Shown here in pieces: positions 26,326 to 38,600 of a DNA stretch of 64,000 nt. A program made the position numbers and the translations under genes. Position 1 is the stretch's first letter. Each line of letters opens with the position of its first letter. The notes under the pieces are model-generated. The model did not search any database, had not been told where the DNA came from, and saw only the letters and a program-made list of their open reading frames with translations. Source of the DNA: Pseudomonas oryzihabitans (lineage in GTDB: Bacteria; Pseudomonadota; Gammaproteobacteria; Pseudomonadales; Pseudomonadaceae); the NCBI RefSeq assembly GCF_006384975.1, contig NZ_CP021645.1, positions 5,112,001 to 5,176,000 of the forward strand. Reading direction: 5' to 3'.

Positions 26326-26730
26326 ATGATCAAACAATCGCTGCTCTCCCTGGTGCTGGGTACCGTCGTGCTGGGCGGCGTCTTGCACGCTCAGGCCGCT
26401 CCCGAAGCCATGACGCCGGTCAAGCCCGATGCCAATAAGGAAGCCTCTGAGCCCGTCAGCTCGCAGTACCAGAACAAGGTCAACAAAAAGGAGGCCAATC
26501 AGAGCGACGAGGCTGTCACCCATGACCCCGCTCATCCCACCTTTGAATTGGAGGAGGGCGGTCGGGCACCGCGTAAGTTCATTCGCGACGAATATGTGAT
26601 CAAGGATTGGAAAAAGCACGGGCTGGAACAGCCGGGTGAAGACAGCCAGTGGGTCAAGATCGGCGCGGACTATGTGCTGATCAAGCGTAGCAATGGCGTC
26701 ATCGACAAGATCGTCAAGGCCAAGCCCTGA
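26326..26730 (+). CDS. RcnB-family periplasmic protein
   Basis: 134 residues from the ATG at 26326, with a GAGGAG ribosome site. A signal peptide ends near AQA (residue 24). The C-terminal 60 residues (FIRDEYVIKDWKK ... QWVKIGADYVLI) are the RcnB domain, linked in E. coli to nickel/cobalt homeostasis. The linker (25-80) is polar and disordered. The last 91 bp are duplicated at 39450-39540 beyond the adhesin genes, marking an island boundary. The metal role is inferred only from family membership. Confidence 0.8.
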   Translation: MIKQSLLSLVLGTVVLGGVLHAQAAPEAMTPVKPDANKEASEPVSSQYQNKVNKKEANQSDEAVTHDPAHPTFELEEGGRAPRKFIRDEYVIKDWKKHGLEQPGEDSQWVKIGADYVLIKRSNGVIDKIVKAKP

Positions 26731-26731
26731 G
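26641..26731 (+). repeat. left copy of 91-bp direct repeat bounding the adhesin island
   Basis: 3' end of the rcnB-like gene. Matches 39450-39540 at 89 of 91 positions (differences: G/A in the Trp codon and T/C). Confidence 0.85.
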
Positions 26732-26772
26732 AGCCCCTTCCTGATTTCGCGAGCTAGGTGTTCTATCAGTCG

Positions 26773-26804
26773 CGGTCATGCTGAAACGCTTTTCAGCATG
26801 ACCG
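26773..26804. terminator. strong hairpin after the rcnB-like gene
   Basis: 14-bp perfect stem CGGTCATGCTGAAA (26773-26786) with TTTCAGCATGACCG (26791-26804), loop CGCT. No T-run. Parts match the start region of the gene at 39625, so it may be a remnant rather than a true terminator. Confidence 0.5.
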
Positions 26805-27336
26805 GTCGGCAGCCCTCAGCTTGACCGGATCAGTTTGCTGTTGTTGAACGCATTCCAAACTGGCCTACTGTTTCTACACCCTCCTTATCGCCATCTCTTA
26901 CAGGAGGGCCATCATACGCCTGCTGTACGCATGGTCCTGCATAACACGAGTAAATTCCCGTTTTAGCAGTCGCTCAAGATGACCTTGACGGTCTGCTTGC
27001 CGAGCCATCGGGAAGCCTGATCGTCGAAAGAGTGACATGCCGAACGCCTTGACCTCTTGGCCTCTGGTGACTCGCTCGGTCTATGCAAGAGTTCTAGATT
27101 TACTAGGGCTGATAGGGCCGAAGTCGGTTGTGGAATATCACACAAATTGCCTAGTGAAACCCGGTAAGCCGTCATAAAGCTTAATGAAAAAAACGTTGTA
27201 ACTTGTATGATGTCACTCATCAGGGGCGATCATAAGGCTAGGCAGTTTGTTTGACTATTAGCTTGGTATGGGCATCAGGCTTATTGGTCGGTAATTTGGC
27301 GTCAAATTAATTATTATCGAGAGCTTAAGAAAGTTC

Positions 27337-27366
27337 TTGACTGGAATTTCTCTTAAGGATTCTAAT
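27337..27366 (+). promoter_or_regulatory. possible sigma-70 promoter upstream of the tps genes
   Basis: TTGACT (27337-27342), 18-base spacer, TCTAAT (27361-27366). It would give an untranslated leader of about 600 bases before tpsB. Weak evidence in AT-rich DNA. Confidence 0.25.
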
Positions 27367-27981
27367 GCGCGTACTCAGGGATAAGTGTGCGGTTGTTCAC
27401 ATTTTCAAAGGATTGCTAATGGCGTTGTGTGTTTACTTCAAATTATTGATTCCTCCTCTGTCTGATCTCGGATGCGATTCTCTGCGTTCTTCAGGTTTAT
27501 TAAATCAGTATCTCTCTAGTTTCGTGTATTCCTCTTCTGAGGTTCAGGGCTTTTCAGGTGCATTCCGAATGTGAGTATGTCGGTGCGCTTTCGGTCTTTT
27601 CTATGCGAGTTATTTTTTCAGTAAGCTCCTGGTAATGGAGGTTTTGAAGGGTTTGGCAAGGTTTGTGCTGGCTTTCTTTCAGGAGCCAAGATTTGTAGAT
27701 ATCAAAGGCTTGTGAGGTGTGGCGCATGGCGCCGTGTCTGCGTATTGCTGTCTGAATTTTGTCTGAAGGTTTTCTAGCTGGTCAGTCTGGATAAAGTTAG
27801 CTCGAGATATTCAGCTGCCACTCCTAAATCTTCCTTGCCTGATTTTTGCTTGGCGATTTTTTTATGTAGGCCCAGTCTTGGAAAGATAAAAGTATCGGGT
27901 ATAACAAAGACGTCAAGGAGGGCTGTTTTTCATAAACTACTCGCCAACAACTAAAACCTTACAGATAATAGCAGGATTTCC

Positions 27982-29583
27982 ATGTTCAAATCTCCCGTGC
28001 CGGCGAAGGCGCTGCTGTGCGCCCTTGCTTTTGCCGTGATGGCAGCTAATACAGCAATGGCCAGCGAAACCAGAGCCGCTGCTTCAGACTCCGGGACTCA
28101 GACTTCCCAAAGTCGGGTCATGGTCCGAGCCGTAGAATTTAGTGGTAACCGTATATTTAATAGCGAGCAGCTCAACGCTCAGATCGCTAATGATATCGGC
28201 CGTCCGCTGAGTCTGGTCGAGATCAAAGCGCTGGCTGCTAAGATCGAGTCTTACTATCAGGCTGCCAACTACCAGTTGGTCAAGGTCGTTGTGCCGCCAC
28301 AGGATTTCGCCAACCAGCCCGCTGTAAAATTGGTGGTCTTGGAGGGTTGGTTGGGCAATGTACAAGTCACCGGAGCAAAGCGTTTTTCTCCCGCGCAGGT
28401 AAGGGAAGTGCTGGTAGTGGGTGGTGTAGTTGAGGGCAAACCTTTCACTCTCGAGCAGGTGGAGCGTGCTCTGACGCGCCTGAATCGGCTATCTGGTATT
28501 GAGGTCACCTCGACTCTCAAGCCTGGTGCGCAAACTGGCTCTACCGATTTAGTGGTTGATATCACCGAAGCGCCTCGCGTCCAAGGCGCGATGGAGGCCA
28601 ACAATTATGGTAGTAAAAATACTGGCGAGTACCGGCTGATGCCGACGCTGAAATTCGCCAACCTCACCGGGCGTGGAGATGAGGTCAATATTCTGGCTCT
28701 GACTTCTCTGGGAGAAGGAGATCTGTGGTATGGCTACATCGACTACAGCCTGCCGCTGAATCTGCGTGGTACCAAAGCTCGCGCCTATTTCTCGAAAGGT
28801 AACGTCGATGTCGGTAGTACCTATCGAGTGTTGAACATTGAGGGTGAGAACCAGAGTTGGGGGCTAGGTGTATCTCAGGACTTCATACGTTCTGCTCGTA
28901 GCATCGTAACGACCGAGGCCTGGCTGGAATCCCAGGATCTGGAACAGAGCATCCTCGGTGTGCGTACCGCTGAGGACAAGATTCGTAAGCTACGTTTCAG
29001 CTTGAGTCTGGACAACTCCAATCTTTATGGTCGCACGCTGGCCACCGTCGGCCTGCATTACGGCTTGGGTGAAGCCCTGGGCGGGATGAAAAACGATTCG
29101 TTGATGTCTAGCCGCTCTGCAGCCAAGGCAGACAACAACTTCACTAAATTCACCTTCGATGTCGCCCGCCTGCAGCAGATCACTCCACGTTTCCTCGTCA
29201 TCCCGCGTATCGCCGGCCAGTACTCGCTGGATTCGCTGGTTTCCAGTGAGCAGTGGGGGATCGGCGGATTCAACTCCGTGGTTGGTCATGCGCCATCTAC
29301 CTACTCTGGCGACGATGGTTTCACTGTCAGCATCGAAGGCCGTTATTCGTTGTTCAAGGATAGCGACCGCTATCAAGCCACTGCCCGTCTCGAGCATGGC
29401 CAGATCTGGGTGAAAGATCCTCTGATTGGTCAAGACGACCATCAGGACTTGTCCGGTGCTGCAATTGGTCTGTTGGCACGACCAATCGACAGTGTCGATG
29501 TGCGTTTGGACTTTGGTGTGCCTATTGGTGACAAGACCGAGGATGGCTCCTACGTCTACGCCCAGGCCCGCTATCACTTCTGA
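27982..29583 (+). CDS. TpsB: two-partner secretion outer-membrane translocator (ShlB/FhaC/HecB family)
   Basis: 533 residues with a signal peptide (cleavage near AMA-SE, about residue 28) and an AGGA ribosome site. POTRA domains follow (first beginning about 47, VRAVEFSGNRIFNSEQL; second about 125-200), then a 16-strand barrel to a C-terminal aromatic residue (YHF), as outer-membrane proteins end. It secretes the large TpsA encoded 38 bp downstream by recognising its N-terminal TPS domain. Moderate codon bias and lower GC than the chromosome agree with acquisition by transfer. Confidence 0.93.
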   Translation: MFKSPVPAKALLCALAFAVMAANTAMASETRAAASDSGTQTSQSRVMVRAVEFSGNRIFNSEQLNAQIANDIGRPLSLVEIKALAAKIESYYQAANYQLVKVVVPPQDFANQPAVKLVVLEGWLGNVQVTGAKRFSPAQVREVLVVGGVVEGKPFTLEQVERALTRLNRLSGIEVTSTLKPGAQTGSTDLVVDITEAPRVQGAMEANNYGSKNTGEYRLMPTLKFANLTGRGDEVNILALTSLGEGDLWYGYIDYSLPLNLRGTKARAYFSKGNVDVGSTYRVLNIEGENQSWGLGVSQDFIRSARSIVTTEAWLESQDLEQSILGVRTAEDKIRKLRFSLSLDNSNLYGRTLATVGLHYGLGEALGGMKNDSLMSSRSAAKADNNFTKFTFDVARLQQITPRFLVIPRIAGQYSLDSLVSSEQWGIGGFNSVVGHAPSTYSGDDGFTVSIEGRYSLFKDSDRYQATARLEHGQIWVKDPLIGQDDHQDLSGAAIGLLARPIDSVDVRLDFGVPIGDKTEDGSYVYAQARYHF

Positions 29584-29621
29584 GTCACGGAAACCACACC
29601 AATTCGTACAGGTAAGTACCC

Positions 29622-32600
29622 ATGTCCCGTAAAAAGAAAGGCACCAAAAAGTTTATCAAGGCGGTCTCGGTTTCTGTAATCGGCGCAAGCAGCTCGGCAG
29701 CATTGGCCGGGCCGAGTGGCGGCTCGGTAGCTGCCGGTACTATCTCCATTGGCTCAATGAGCAACAACGAGCAAGTTATCACCCAGAGCTCCGCGAAGGG
29801 GATCATCAACTGGTCCGACTTCAGCATCAATGCTGGCGAACTGGTTCGTTTCGCCCAGCAGGCTGGTAATGATTCCATCACCTTGAACCGGGTGCTAGGC
29901 AGTCAGGTCTCGAATATCCAGGGCGCTTTGCAAGCTAATGGCAACATCTTCCTGATCAACCCCAATGGGATCGTTTTCGGTTCTGGCTCTACTGTCGATG
30001 TAGCTGGCCTATTAGCCACTACGTTCAATGTGTCCGATAGTAGCTTCACCAATGGTGGGGAGCTGAGTTTCACCCAGGTTGCCAACAAAGATCTTGCTAG
30101 CATCACCAACCAAGGGCATATCACTGCCGCTAGTAACGGCTTCGTATATCTTGTAGCGCCTAAGGTTGATAACTCCGGCTATGTAATCGCCAACGTGGGA
30201 CGCGTCACCATGGCAGCCGGTGATCGCTTCACCGTTAACCTCCAAGGCAGCAACCTGATCAATTTCAGTGTGTCCGCCGATACTCTGGCTGCCGCGAGCG
30301 GTGATTCCCTCAATGGTGTAAAGAACAGTGGTAAGGTTTCCGCCCAGACCGTGCTGTTACAAGGTAATTCGGCCAGTGGCCTGATGAGCTCGGTGGTCAA
30401 CAATACTGGCATTATCGAAGCCACCGATCTGAACATTAAAGCGGGTGATATCGCTCAATCTGGCACCATCAAAGGTGTTGGAAACGGAGTGGCCGCTGCT
30501 ACCACAGCCACCTTGAGCGCCAGCAAGACCATCACCACTGCCGGCAACGGCAGCTCTACCCGTGCGACTACTTTGAACCTGAGCGTAACGGGCGAAGGCG
30601 CCTCATTGGGTGCCGAGGGTGGAGCCCTGCGCGTCGATGCAGATGTGCTCAACGCTACCGCACAAAGTGGTCACGTGCTGGTGACCGACGTCAATGGCGG
30701 TGTTGCTTTGAATACGGTCAAGGCCGGTAGCGATGAAGCTGGTGGCAATGTCGTGATTAGCGCTCTAAACGGCAGTATCACTTCTGCTGATACTTTCAAA
30801 ACCAATGTGAGCGGTCGCTCGGCCAAGCTCGTGGCCGATGGTGCCATCGGCACCGATACCGATGCAGTCAACACCAAGGTAGGGGGGCTATCCGCCTCCA
30901 CCCAGAACGGCGGTATCAACGTCAAGAATACCGGTGCGCTTATCCTTGGCGACGTTATCGCTCGCGAGCAAATCTCTGTAAATGGCAATCCTTCTACTTC
31001 GGGGGCCGTCGATACTTCTGGTTCGATCACCCTAAGTGATGGCAGTACCGGCTCCAAGAATGTAAAGGTGCAGACTTCGCAAGGTTTGATTTTCACGGGT
31101 ACCGTATCGGCTACAAACGGCCTCACCTTGACTTCCGATACCGCAAACCTGCTGGCGGCGCAGGACGGTACCCAACTGATCGGACGTACCCTTACCCTCT
31201 CCGCTGGTGGCGAAATTGGTGATGCGGCTCGCTCTTTAAGTATTCAGAGCAATACTGTCAATGCTGCCGCTGGCAATGGAGGCGTATTCCTGACTGAAAG
31301 CAATGGACTGACCATTGATAGCCTCGCGGCTTCCGGCACCAACAACAATGTGTCGCTCAAGACCACTCAAGGGAATATCACTGTCGGCAATATCACGGCA
31401 AATGGTGGCACCGTAGGGCTGAACGCTGACAATGGCACTATCGTAGCGACTGGTTCGGGTACCAATGTCACCGCCAAGGATCTGAAAGCCTCGAGCAAGT
31501 CCGGTATAGGTGCGTCGAACAAAGCTATAGCTACTAGCGTCGACACCATCACTGCTACCACTACCGCTGCACAGGCCGGGGCTTATCTGTCCAACGTCAA
31601 GGCTTTGACAAAACTATCGGTAACTACCCCCAATGGTGATACCAACATCGCCTTCACCGGTGGTTCGCTGATTTATAACCGTAACCTCGCTACCCTGAGT
31701 CTCAACCGAACTCAGGCGCTGGATCTCTCGTTTGCCAACACGGCTTCGGGCATGAAGCTCAATGGCATCGATGCAGGAGCCGACCAGAACGTTGCCCTGA
31801 CCGCAGCAGGTGACATCACCCAGGGCAGCGGCAATGTGGTTGGTAAGAAGGTGGCGATCGATGCTTCGGGTAACGTTGGCACCGCTGATACCGCTCTGCA
31901 GACCAAGGCCAGCCAGCTTGACCTGACCAGTCGCAACGGCATCGTCAACGTCAATAATACCTCGAGTGATCTCAGCCTGACGGCTAAGGCGCGCGCTACG
32001 AATGGCGCCGTTACCATGACCCAGACCGGCAACCTAGCCGTCAATTCGGTAGTGGCCAAGCAAGCCGTCACGTTGAATGCGGGTGGCGCCGTAACCACCG
32101 ACGCCGCAGCTGTAAGTATTCCAGTCTCCGCAGGCTCGTTGAGCGTCACGGCGGCGTCCATCGGTACCAGCACCAAGGCTCTGGCAAGCCAAGTCGCCAA
32201 TGGTGCGGTGAGCTTGACCGCTACGGGCGGCGATATTAACTATTCCAACGTTGGTGCCATCAGTCTGCTCAACGTTCTGGCTAGCAATGGCAAGATCGCC
32301 TTCCAGAACTCCGGTGATGCGGTGGTCGATCTCGTGAAGGCTGGCAGTGCCATCAACTTCAAGGTGTCTGGCAACGTCACCGATGGTAATGGCAGCGCCG
32401 CCAACTTCATTACCAGTGGCCTGACCGCTGCGGTGAAATCCTTTGGTACTGTCGGCGATGCCATGGAAATCCAGGTGGACAACCTGGTAATAGATGCAGC
32501 CAATGGTGGCATCTACGCTCGCCAGAGTAATGGGAATCTCCTGTCCTTGGTTCAAGCTACCAGTGGTGGCAGCGGTAGCGATATTCAGATAGCCGCCGAT

Positions 32601-35600
32601 GGCAGTATCAAGCTGGGCAACGTCAATGCCGGCGGTAACAACGTCAAGATCAGTGCCGCTGGAGGTATCGAAGACGGTCGTAGCGACACGACCGCCGCTA
32701 ACGTCGTCGCTCGCTCGCTAGACATCAGCGCGCCTGGTGGCGTTGGCCGAAATGGCTCTCTGGCATTGGATGTCAGCTTCCTATCGGCTGCGGGTGGTAG
32801 CAATGGCGTGACCGCGACCAACGCTGGCGCGGTTGCCGTGAACAGCAGTTCGCTGGTGGGTAAGGGGGCGAGCGCAATCTCCATCATCGCAACCTCCATC
32901 ACCGTCCTGGATAACAATGGCGGCACTACCACCATGGATAATGGTGGAACTCTGATGCTGAAGGCGACCTCTGGGAACATTGTCTTTCTCAACCAGAACG
33001 ACACCATTTATCTTCCGGGTGGTGGCAGCATTACTCTAATCGCGACCTCTAGGGCCAATGCCCAGGTACCGGGTTATGACGGTGTGATCATCGCAGGCAA
33101 CCTGAAGACAGACGGTGGCGATATCACCCTGCAAGCTCAGTCGAACATCACGATTGGCATGCTCGATGCGGGTACTACCGGCAACGTGACCGTTGCATCC
33201 GCAGGTGGGGTAATTCTGGATGGCAACGGTGCTGCTCAAAACATCAAAGGTAATCGGGTCAGCCTGACCGCCAGTACTCCGAACAGGCGTAGCGCGGAAT
33301 TGACCCGCGATACCGCCATCGCCGAATACTCGGCGCGCGATGCCGAGGCGGCGGCCAAGCTGCTGCAACTGAACATCCTCATCCAGCAGTTGAAGGACTA
33401 CGAGGCGCTCGTCACTTCAGCGACACTGCAGAACAGTCTGGCCGAGCTGACCCAGCGCCTGGCCGAAGCCTCGGCCAATGCTCAATCGGCGAAAGTGGAC
33501 CAGATGTCGGGTGTGGCCGATGGTCTCAACACGGCACTGAATGCCGCTACCGTAGTGCGGAACGCCGCAGCCGTTATCGCGGGCGCCGCTCAGGCCGTGC
33601 CGTTCTCTGGCGACGCCGGTGCAGACGCCGCCTTTGCCGTAGTCGATTTGGTCATGTCTGCCGCTACGCTGGCGCTGGATAGCTATGAGCGCTATACCCT
33701 GGCGCCTGAGCAGGACAAGCTGGTCGAGCTGAACAACAATCTGGACGTGGCCAATGCGGCTATCTATACCGCTGCCACCAATCTGGCGACCACCACGGCT
33801 ATTCGCGATACCACGGCAACATCCAAGGCAACCGCCGATCTGGCTGTTTTCAAAGCCAATACCGCTCGCGATGCTGCGCTGCAGGTGCGCAAGCAAGCCG
33901 TGGCTGGCTACGATCTGAATCAGCAGATCGACAGTTCCGCCGACAAGCCGCTGGGCATTACTGCCAACCGCCTGGATATCAACAATGGGGACACCATTGA
34001 CTCTAGTTTGTACCTAAATTCCACAGGCAGCCTTGGGTTGGGTAACGTCACTGTCGCCGCCGGTCAGAAGATCGCTGTCGATGCCAGCACCAATGTGGGT
34101 GTGGTAGGTACCGTCAAGAGTGATACCTCCATAGACTTCAAGGCTGGTCAGGCCATTCTCGGGCAGGGCGGTACCTTGGTGACCCCGGATCTGAAAATGG
34201 TGGCTGGCAATGGCATCGGTGCCAACCAGGCTGTCAATACTCAGACGAGCCGTGTAGCGGCAGACGCGGGCGTTGGCAGTGTGGCTATCGTCAATGCCAA
34301 TGGTGGCGCGTTGTTGACCATCGGTACTCAAGGCGCCGTCAAAGGTATCTCTGGTGCGGGTGACATTAGCATCACTACTGATGGTTCACTGAACATTGAA
34401 CAACTGGTGAAAGACAGTACTCACACCCATACCGTCAGCCTTACCAGCACCAATGGTTCGATCAGCGATGGCAACACCGTCGAGCGCAATGTGCAGGGCG
34501 GTACCTTGGTGGCCAGAGCCGCAGGTCCCATAGACGTCGATACCGAGGTGGATACCCTCGATGTGGAAGTGCGCAGCGCCGGTAATGTCGCGGTCCGCGA
34601 AGCCAACGCTGTCAATGCTCGGAACGTCAAGACTGCCAATGGCAACATCGATGTCAAATCCAATGGTGCCATGGTTGTTGGCAGCCTGGCTGCCAGCACC
34701 GGCACCATCGATCTGCGAGCTGGTGGGGCTGTAGACGACGATCAGGACGACAGCACCCTGATCGTGGCCAAAAATCTGAACATTCAGGCTGCCGGTAGTG
34801 TCGGCGCCACGGGCAGCAATACTAATCGCCACCTGGATACCAAGGTTGAGCAGGTCAGTGTCACTGCCAGCGGTGATGTCAATCTGGCTGAAGTCGATGA
34901 TCTCACCGTCGGCACCCTCGAAACCGACCAAGGTAATGTCACTGTGACCACGGGCGGCACCCTGGGCTTGGGATCTCTGACTACTGGCACCGCCAGCGAC
35001 ACCGTGACTCTGGTCGCCGGTAACAAGATCAGTAATGCCAGAACAGATGGTGGCGACAACATCAGCACAGCCAATTTGGCGCTGTCCGCCGCGCAGGGCA
35101 TCGGTGCCGACAAAACCTTGAACGTTAAGGCCGCGCATCTGGAAGCTCATGCTGATACTGGCAGCATCAAGATCAAGGACCTGGATGGCGATTTGGTGAT
35201 TGGGGGCGTTACCCCGAATCTGGGGCACGTCGCCATCTCCGGTGTTAACACCAACGGCGGGAACATTGAAGTCGGTACTGTTGGCAACCTGACGGTCGAT
35301 GAAGGCGTGATCAACACCGCTGCCGGTAAGATCGACCTCCAGGCGGGTGGCAACCTCCAGCAGAACGTTAATGTTCAGACTGCCAATGGTGACCTTTCCG
35401 TTGGGGCTGGTAGCGATCTCACCATGCTGTCCGGTACTCAGGCCATCTCTCAAGGTACTGGTAACGTCACCTATAGCGCTGGCCAGAATGCCAATCTAGA
35501 GCGTGTGACTACCAACTCCGGCAAGATCGAGCTGGCCACCGTGATCGGTGACCTGACTCAGAACGCGCTGGTGCAAACCGGTGCCGGCAATATCACTGCT

Positions 35601-38600
35601 AAGGCTGGTCGTGACTTGCTGATGGCCTCTGGTGTCCATACCAAGGTCTTGGGCAGCGGCAATATCTCTTATAGCGCAGGTCGCAATGCTAGCTTGGAGC
35701 AGTTGACCACGAACGGCGGCAACATCGCGCTAAGCGCCGCTCAGGGCAATCTGACCCAGCACAAGCTAGTGCAGACCGGTACGGGCGACATCACCGCCAG
35801 TGCCGCAGGCAACCTGACCACCGAAGACACCACAGCAGTACTGGGTGCTGGCAACATCAACTACAGCGCGGGCGGTAACGCCAGCTTGCAGCAGATGCTC
35901 ACCGGCAGCGGCAACATCGAGCTGGCCACTGCGATCGGTGACCTGACTCAGAACGCACTGGTGCAAACCGGTGCCGGCAATATCACTGCTAAGGCCGGTC
36001 GTGACCTGCTGATGGCCTCTGGTGTCCATACCAAGGTCTTGGGCAGCGGCAATATCTCTTATAGCGCAGGTCGCAATGCTAGCTTGGAGCAGTTGACCAC
36101 GAACGGCGGCAACATCGCGCTAAGCGCCGCTCAGGGCAATCTGACCCAGCACAAGCTAGTGCAGACCGGTACGGGCGACATCACCGCCAGTGCCGCAGGC
36201 AACCTGACCACCGAAGACACCACAGCAGTACTGGGTGCTGGCAACATCAACTACAGCGCGGGCGGTAACGCCAGCTTGCAGCAGATGCTCACCGGCAGCG
36301 GCAACATCGAGCTGGCCACTGTGATCGGTGACCTGACTCAGAACGCACTGGTGCAAACCGGTGCCGGCAATATCACTGCTAAGGCCGGTCGTGACCTGCT
36401 GATGGCCTCTGGTGTCCATACCAAGGTCTTGGGCAGCGGTAATATCTCTTATAGCGCAGGTCGTAATGCTAGCTTGGAGCAGTTGACCACCACCGTTGGC
36501 AACATCACGCTAAGCGCCGCTCAGGGCAATCTGACCCAGCACAAGTTGGTGCAGACCGGCGCGGGCGATATCACCGCCAGCGCCGCAGGTAACCTGACTA
36601 CCGAAGACACCACAGCAGTACTGGGTGCTGGCAACATCAACTACAGCGCGGGCGGTAACGCCAGCTTGCAGCAGATGCTCACCGGCAGCGGCAATATCGA
36701 GCTGGCCACCGTGATCGGTGACCTGACTCAGAACGCGCTGGTGCAAACCGGTGCCGGCAATATCACTGCTAAGGCCGGTCGTGACCTGCTGATGGCCTCT
36801 GGTGTCCATACCAAGGTCTTGGGTAGCGGCAACGTCAGCTACACTGCAGGTGGGAATGGGAACCTTGAGAATCTGGCGACTGATAGTGGTAACGTCATAC
36901 TCTCGGTTCGCGGTAACTTGGTGCAGAGCGGTAGTGTAGCCACCACCGCGGGCAATCTATCAGCGGATGCTTTGGGTGATCTGACCATGAACGTGGGGTC
37001 GCTGGCTCAGGTGATGGGTCAAGGCAATGTGAACTACAGTGCAGGTGGAAACCTGCTCCTCGATCAGGTCCGTACTGCAAATGGTGATGTGCAGCTGACT
37101 GCCAAAGCGGGTGATATTCAGGTCCAGGGTAGTTCAGCACGCAATATTACTGCCAAACAGCTGACTGCCAATGCCGCTGGTAACATTGGAACCAACGATC
37201 CGCTGCGTACTGATGTCGATACCTTGGTCGCCACGGCTACGAATGGCTCGATCATGGTTAATGAGGGCGGTGCCCTCACAATCGATACAGTAGTAGCGGC
37301 TAACGGTAAAGTTGCAGTTAGCGCTGGCGATGTTGCTATCAAGCAATTGCAAGGTGCTGATGTCGTGCTGAATTCGAGCGGTCAGGTAGTTACCGTCGAC
37401 GGTGGCCTGGTCAAAGGTGGCACTCTGGACGTCAATGCCGTGAGCGGGGTAAACCTGCATACTGCGCTTGACCGAGCGACGGTATCGGTCAATGGCACTG
37501 GTGGTCTGGCATTGACGGAGGATGATGGCATTACGCTGGCCAGATTGAATACTGCCGATGGTGACATCAGTATCAATGCTGGCGGCAACATTGGCGTCAA
37601 TAGTGTCGATGCGGGTAACCGCAATGTCAGTCTTACCTCCTCCAGCGGTTCGATCGTTTCGCGTCTATTGGCGCAAGTTGCACAACTTGTCGGAATCTCG
37701 GGCAACCGAATCGAACTCAACGCTGCCACTGGGTTGGGTAACGACTCGCAGGGATCTCTGCAGCTTCAGGGGAACACCCTTGCCGCTCGTACTGCGCTGA
37801 GTGACGTAAACCTGTCGCAAAGCAAGAGCGCTGTGCTGGAGCAGATCGGTACCGGCAATGGCAACCTCCAGGTGAGTGTCGCCAACGGCGATGCTGTCTT
37901 GGGACAAATCAGCGCCAGTGGCAAGGCGACCCTGTCTGCCGACAATGGTCGACTTGTTGATGATGGCAATGCTGCCACCCGTGTTCAGTCAAATGACTTG
38001 AACCTGACCTCCCGCAACGGTATTGGAGTGCAGACTCAAGCCAGTCGTATCAATGCCCAAGTCAGCGAAAGTGGCAGTGTCGATATCGATGAGCTCGATG
38101 GTTTGGATCGCTTGACCGTGAACAGTGCTAGCGGCGACGTGGCGGCCGTCAGCCGTACCGGCAATCTTGAAGTCGATGTGATCAATGCCAACGGCCACTC
38201 GGTCAGCCTGAATGCCGGCGGGGGCGCCATTCATGATGCCAACAACAATGCGGTTAGCAATGTGAGTGCAGAGAGCGCGAACCTCATTGCCGCAAGTGGT
38301 ATTGGTCAAGTTGGCAATCCCTTCGAGGTCAATGTGCGGACGCTGTCGGTCAACGCCGGTAACGGTGGCGCTTTCCTGAACAGCACGTCGACTACCGCTC
38401 TGGATCTCGGATCGCTTTCTGCTGCTCAAGGTGACATTGCCCTGACTACCGCCGGTGATCTGAACGTTAAGGGTACTGTGAACAACCGAGGGGCAGGCAA
38501 CATTTTCCTGAGTGGGGCCAATGTCACACAGCGTGCGACTATCGCCACTAGTGGTCTAGGCAATGTCACAGTGAAGGGTACGGGTAATGTGGCGATGGAT

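Larger units (their letters stand above)
26731..27981. other. AT-rich gene-poor left arm of the adhesin island
   Basis: 1.25 kb with clearly lower GC than the flanks. It holds a 14-bp perfect hairpin (26773-26804), a TCGCGAGCTAG fragment at 26746-26756 shared with the MITE-like repeats, and a possible promoter near 27337. Two short open frames (26963-27220 minus, 27365-27574 plus) have no recognisable similarity, signal or good ribosome site and are not called as genes. Confidence 0.6.

Noticed and set aside
34386..35453. 355-residue antisense open frame inside tpsA
   Set aside because: Repetitive coding DNA opens the reverse frames; no start signal or recognisable domain.
35521..36832. possible CRISPR-like array
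   Set aside because: The repeats are 390 bp, in frame and coding; there are no short repeats with unique spacers or cas genes.
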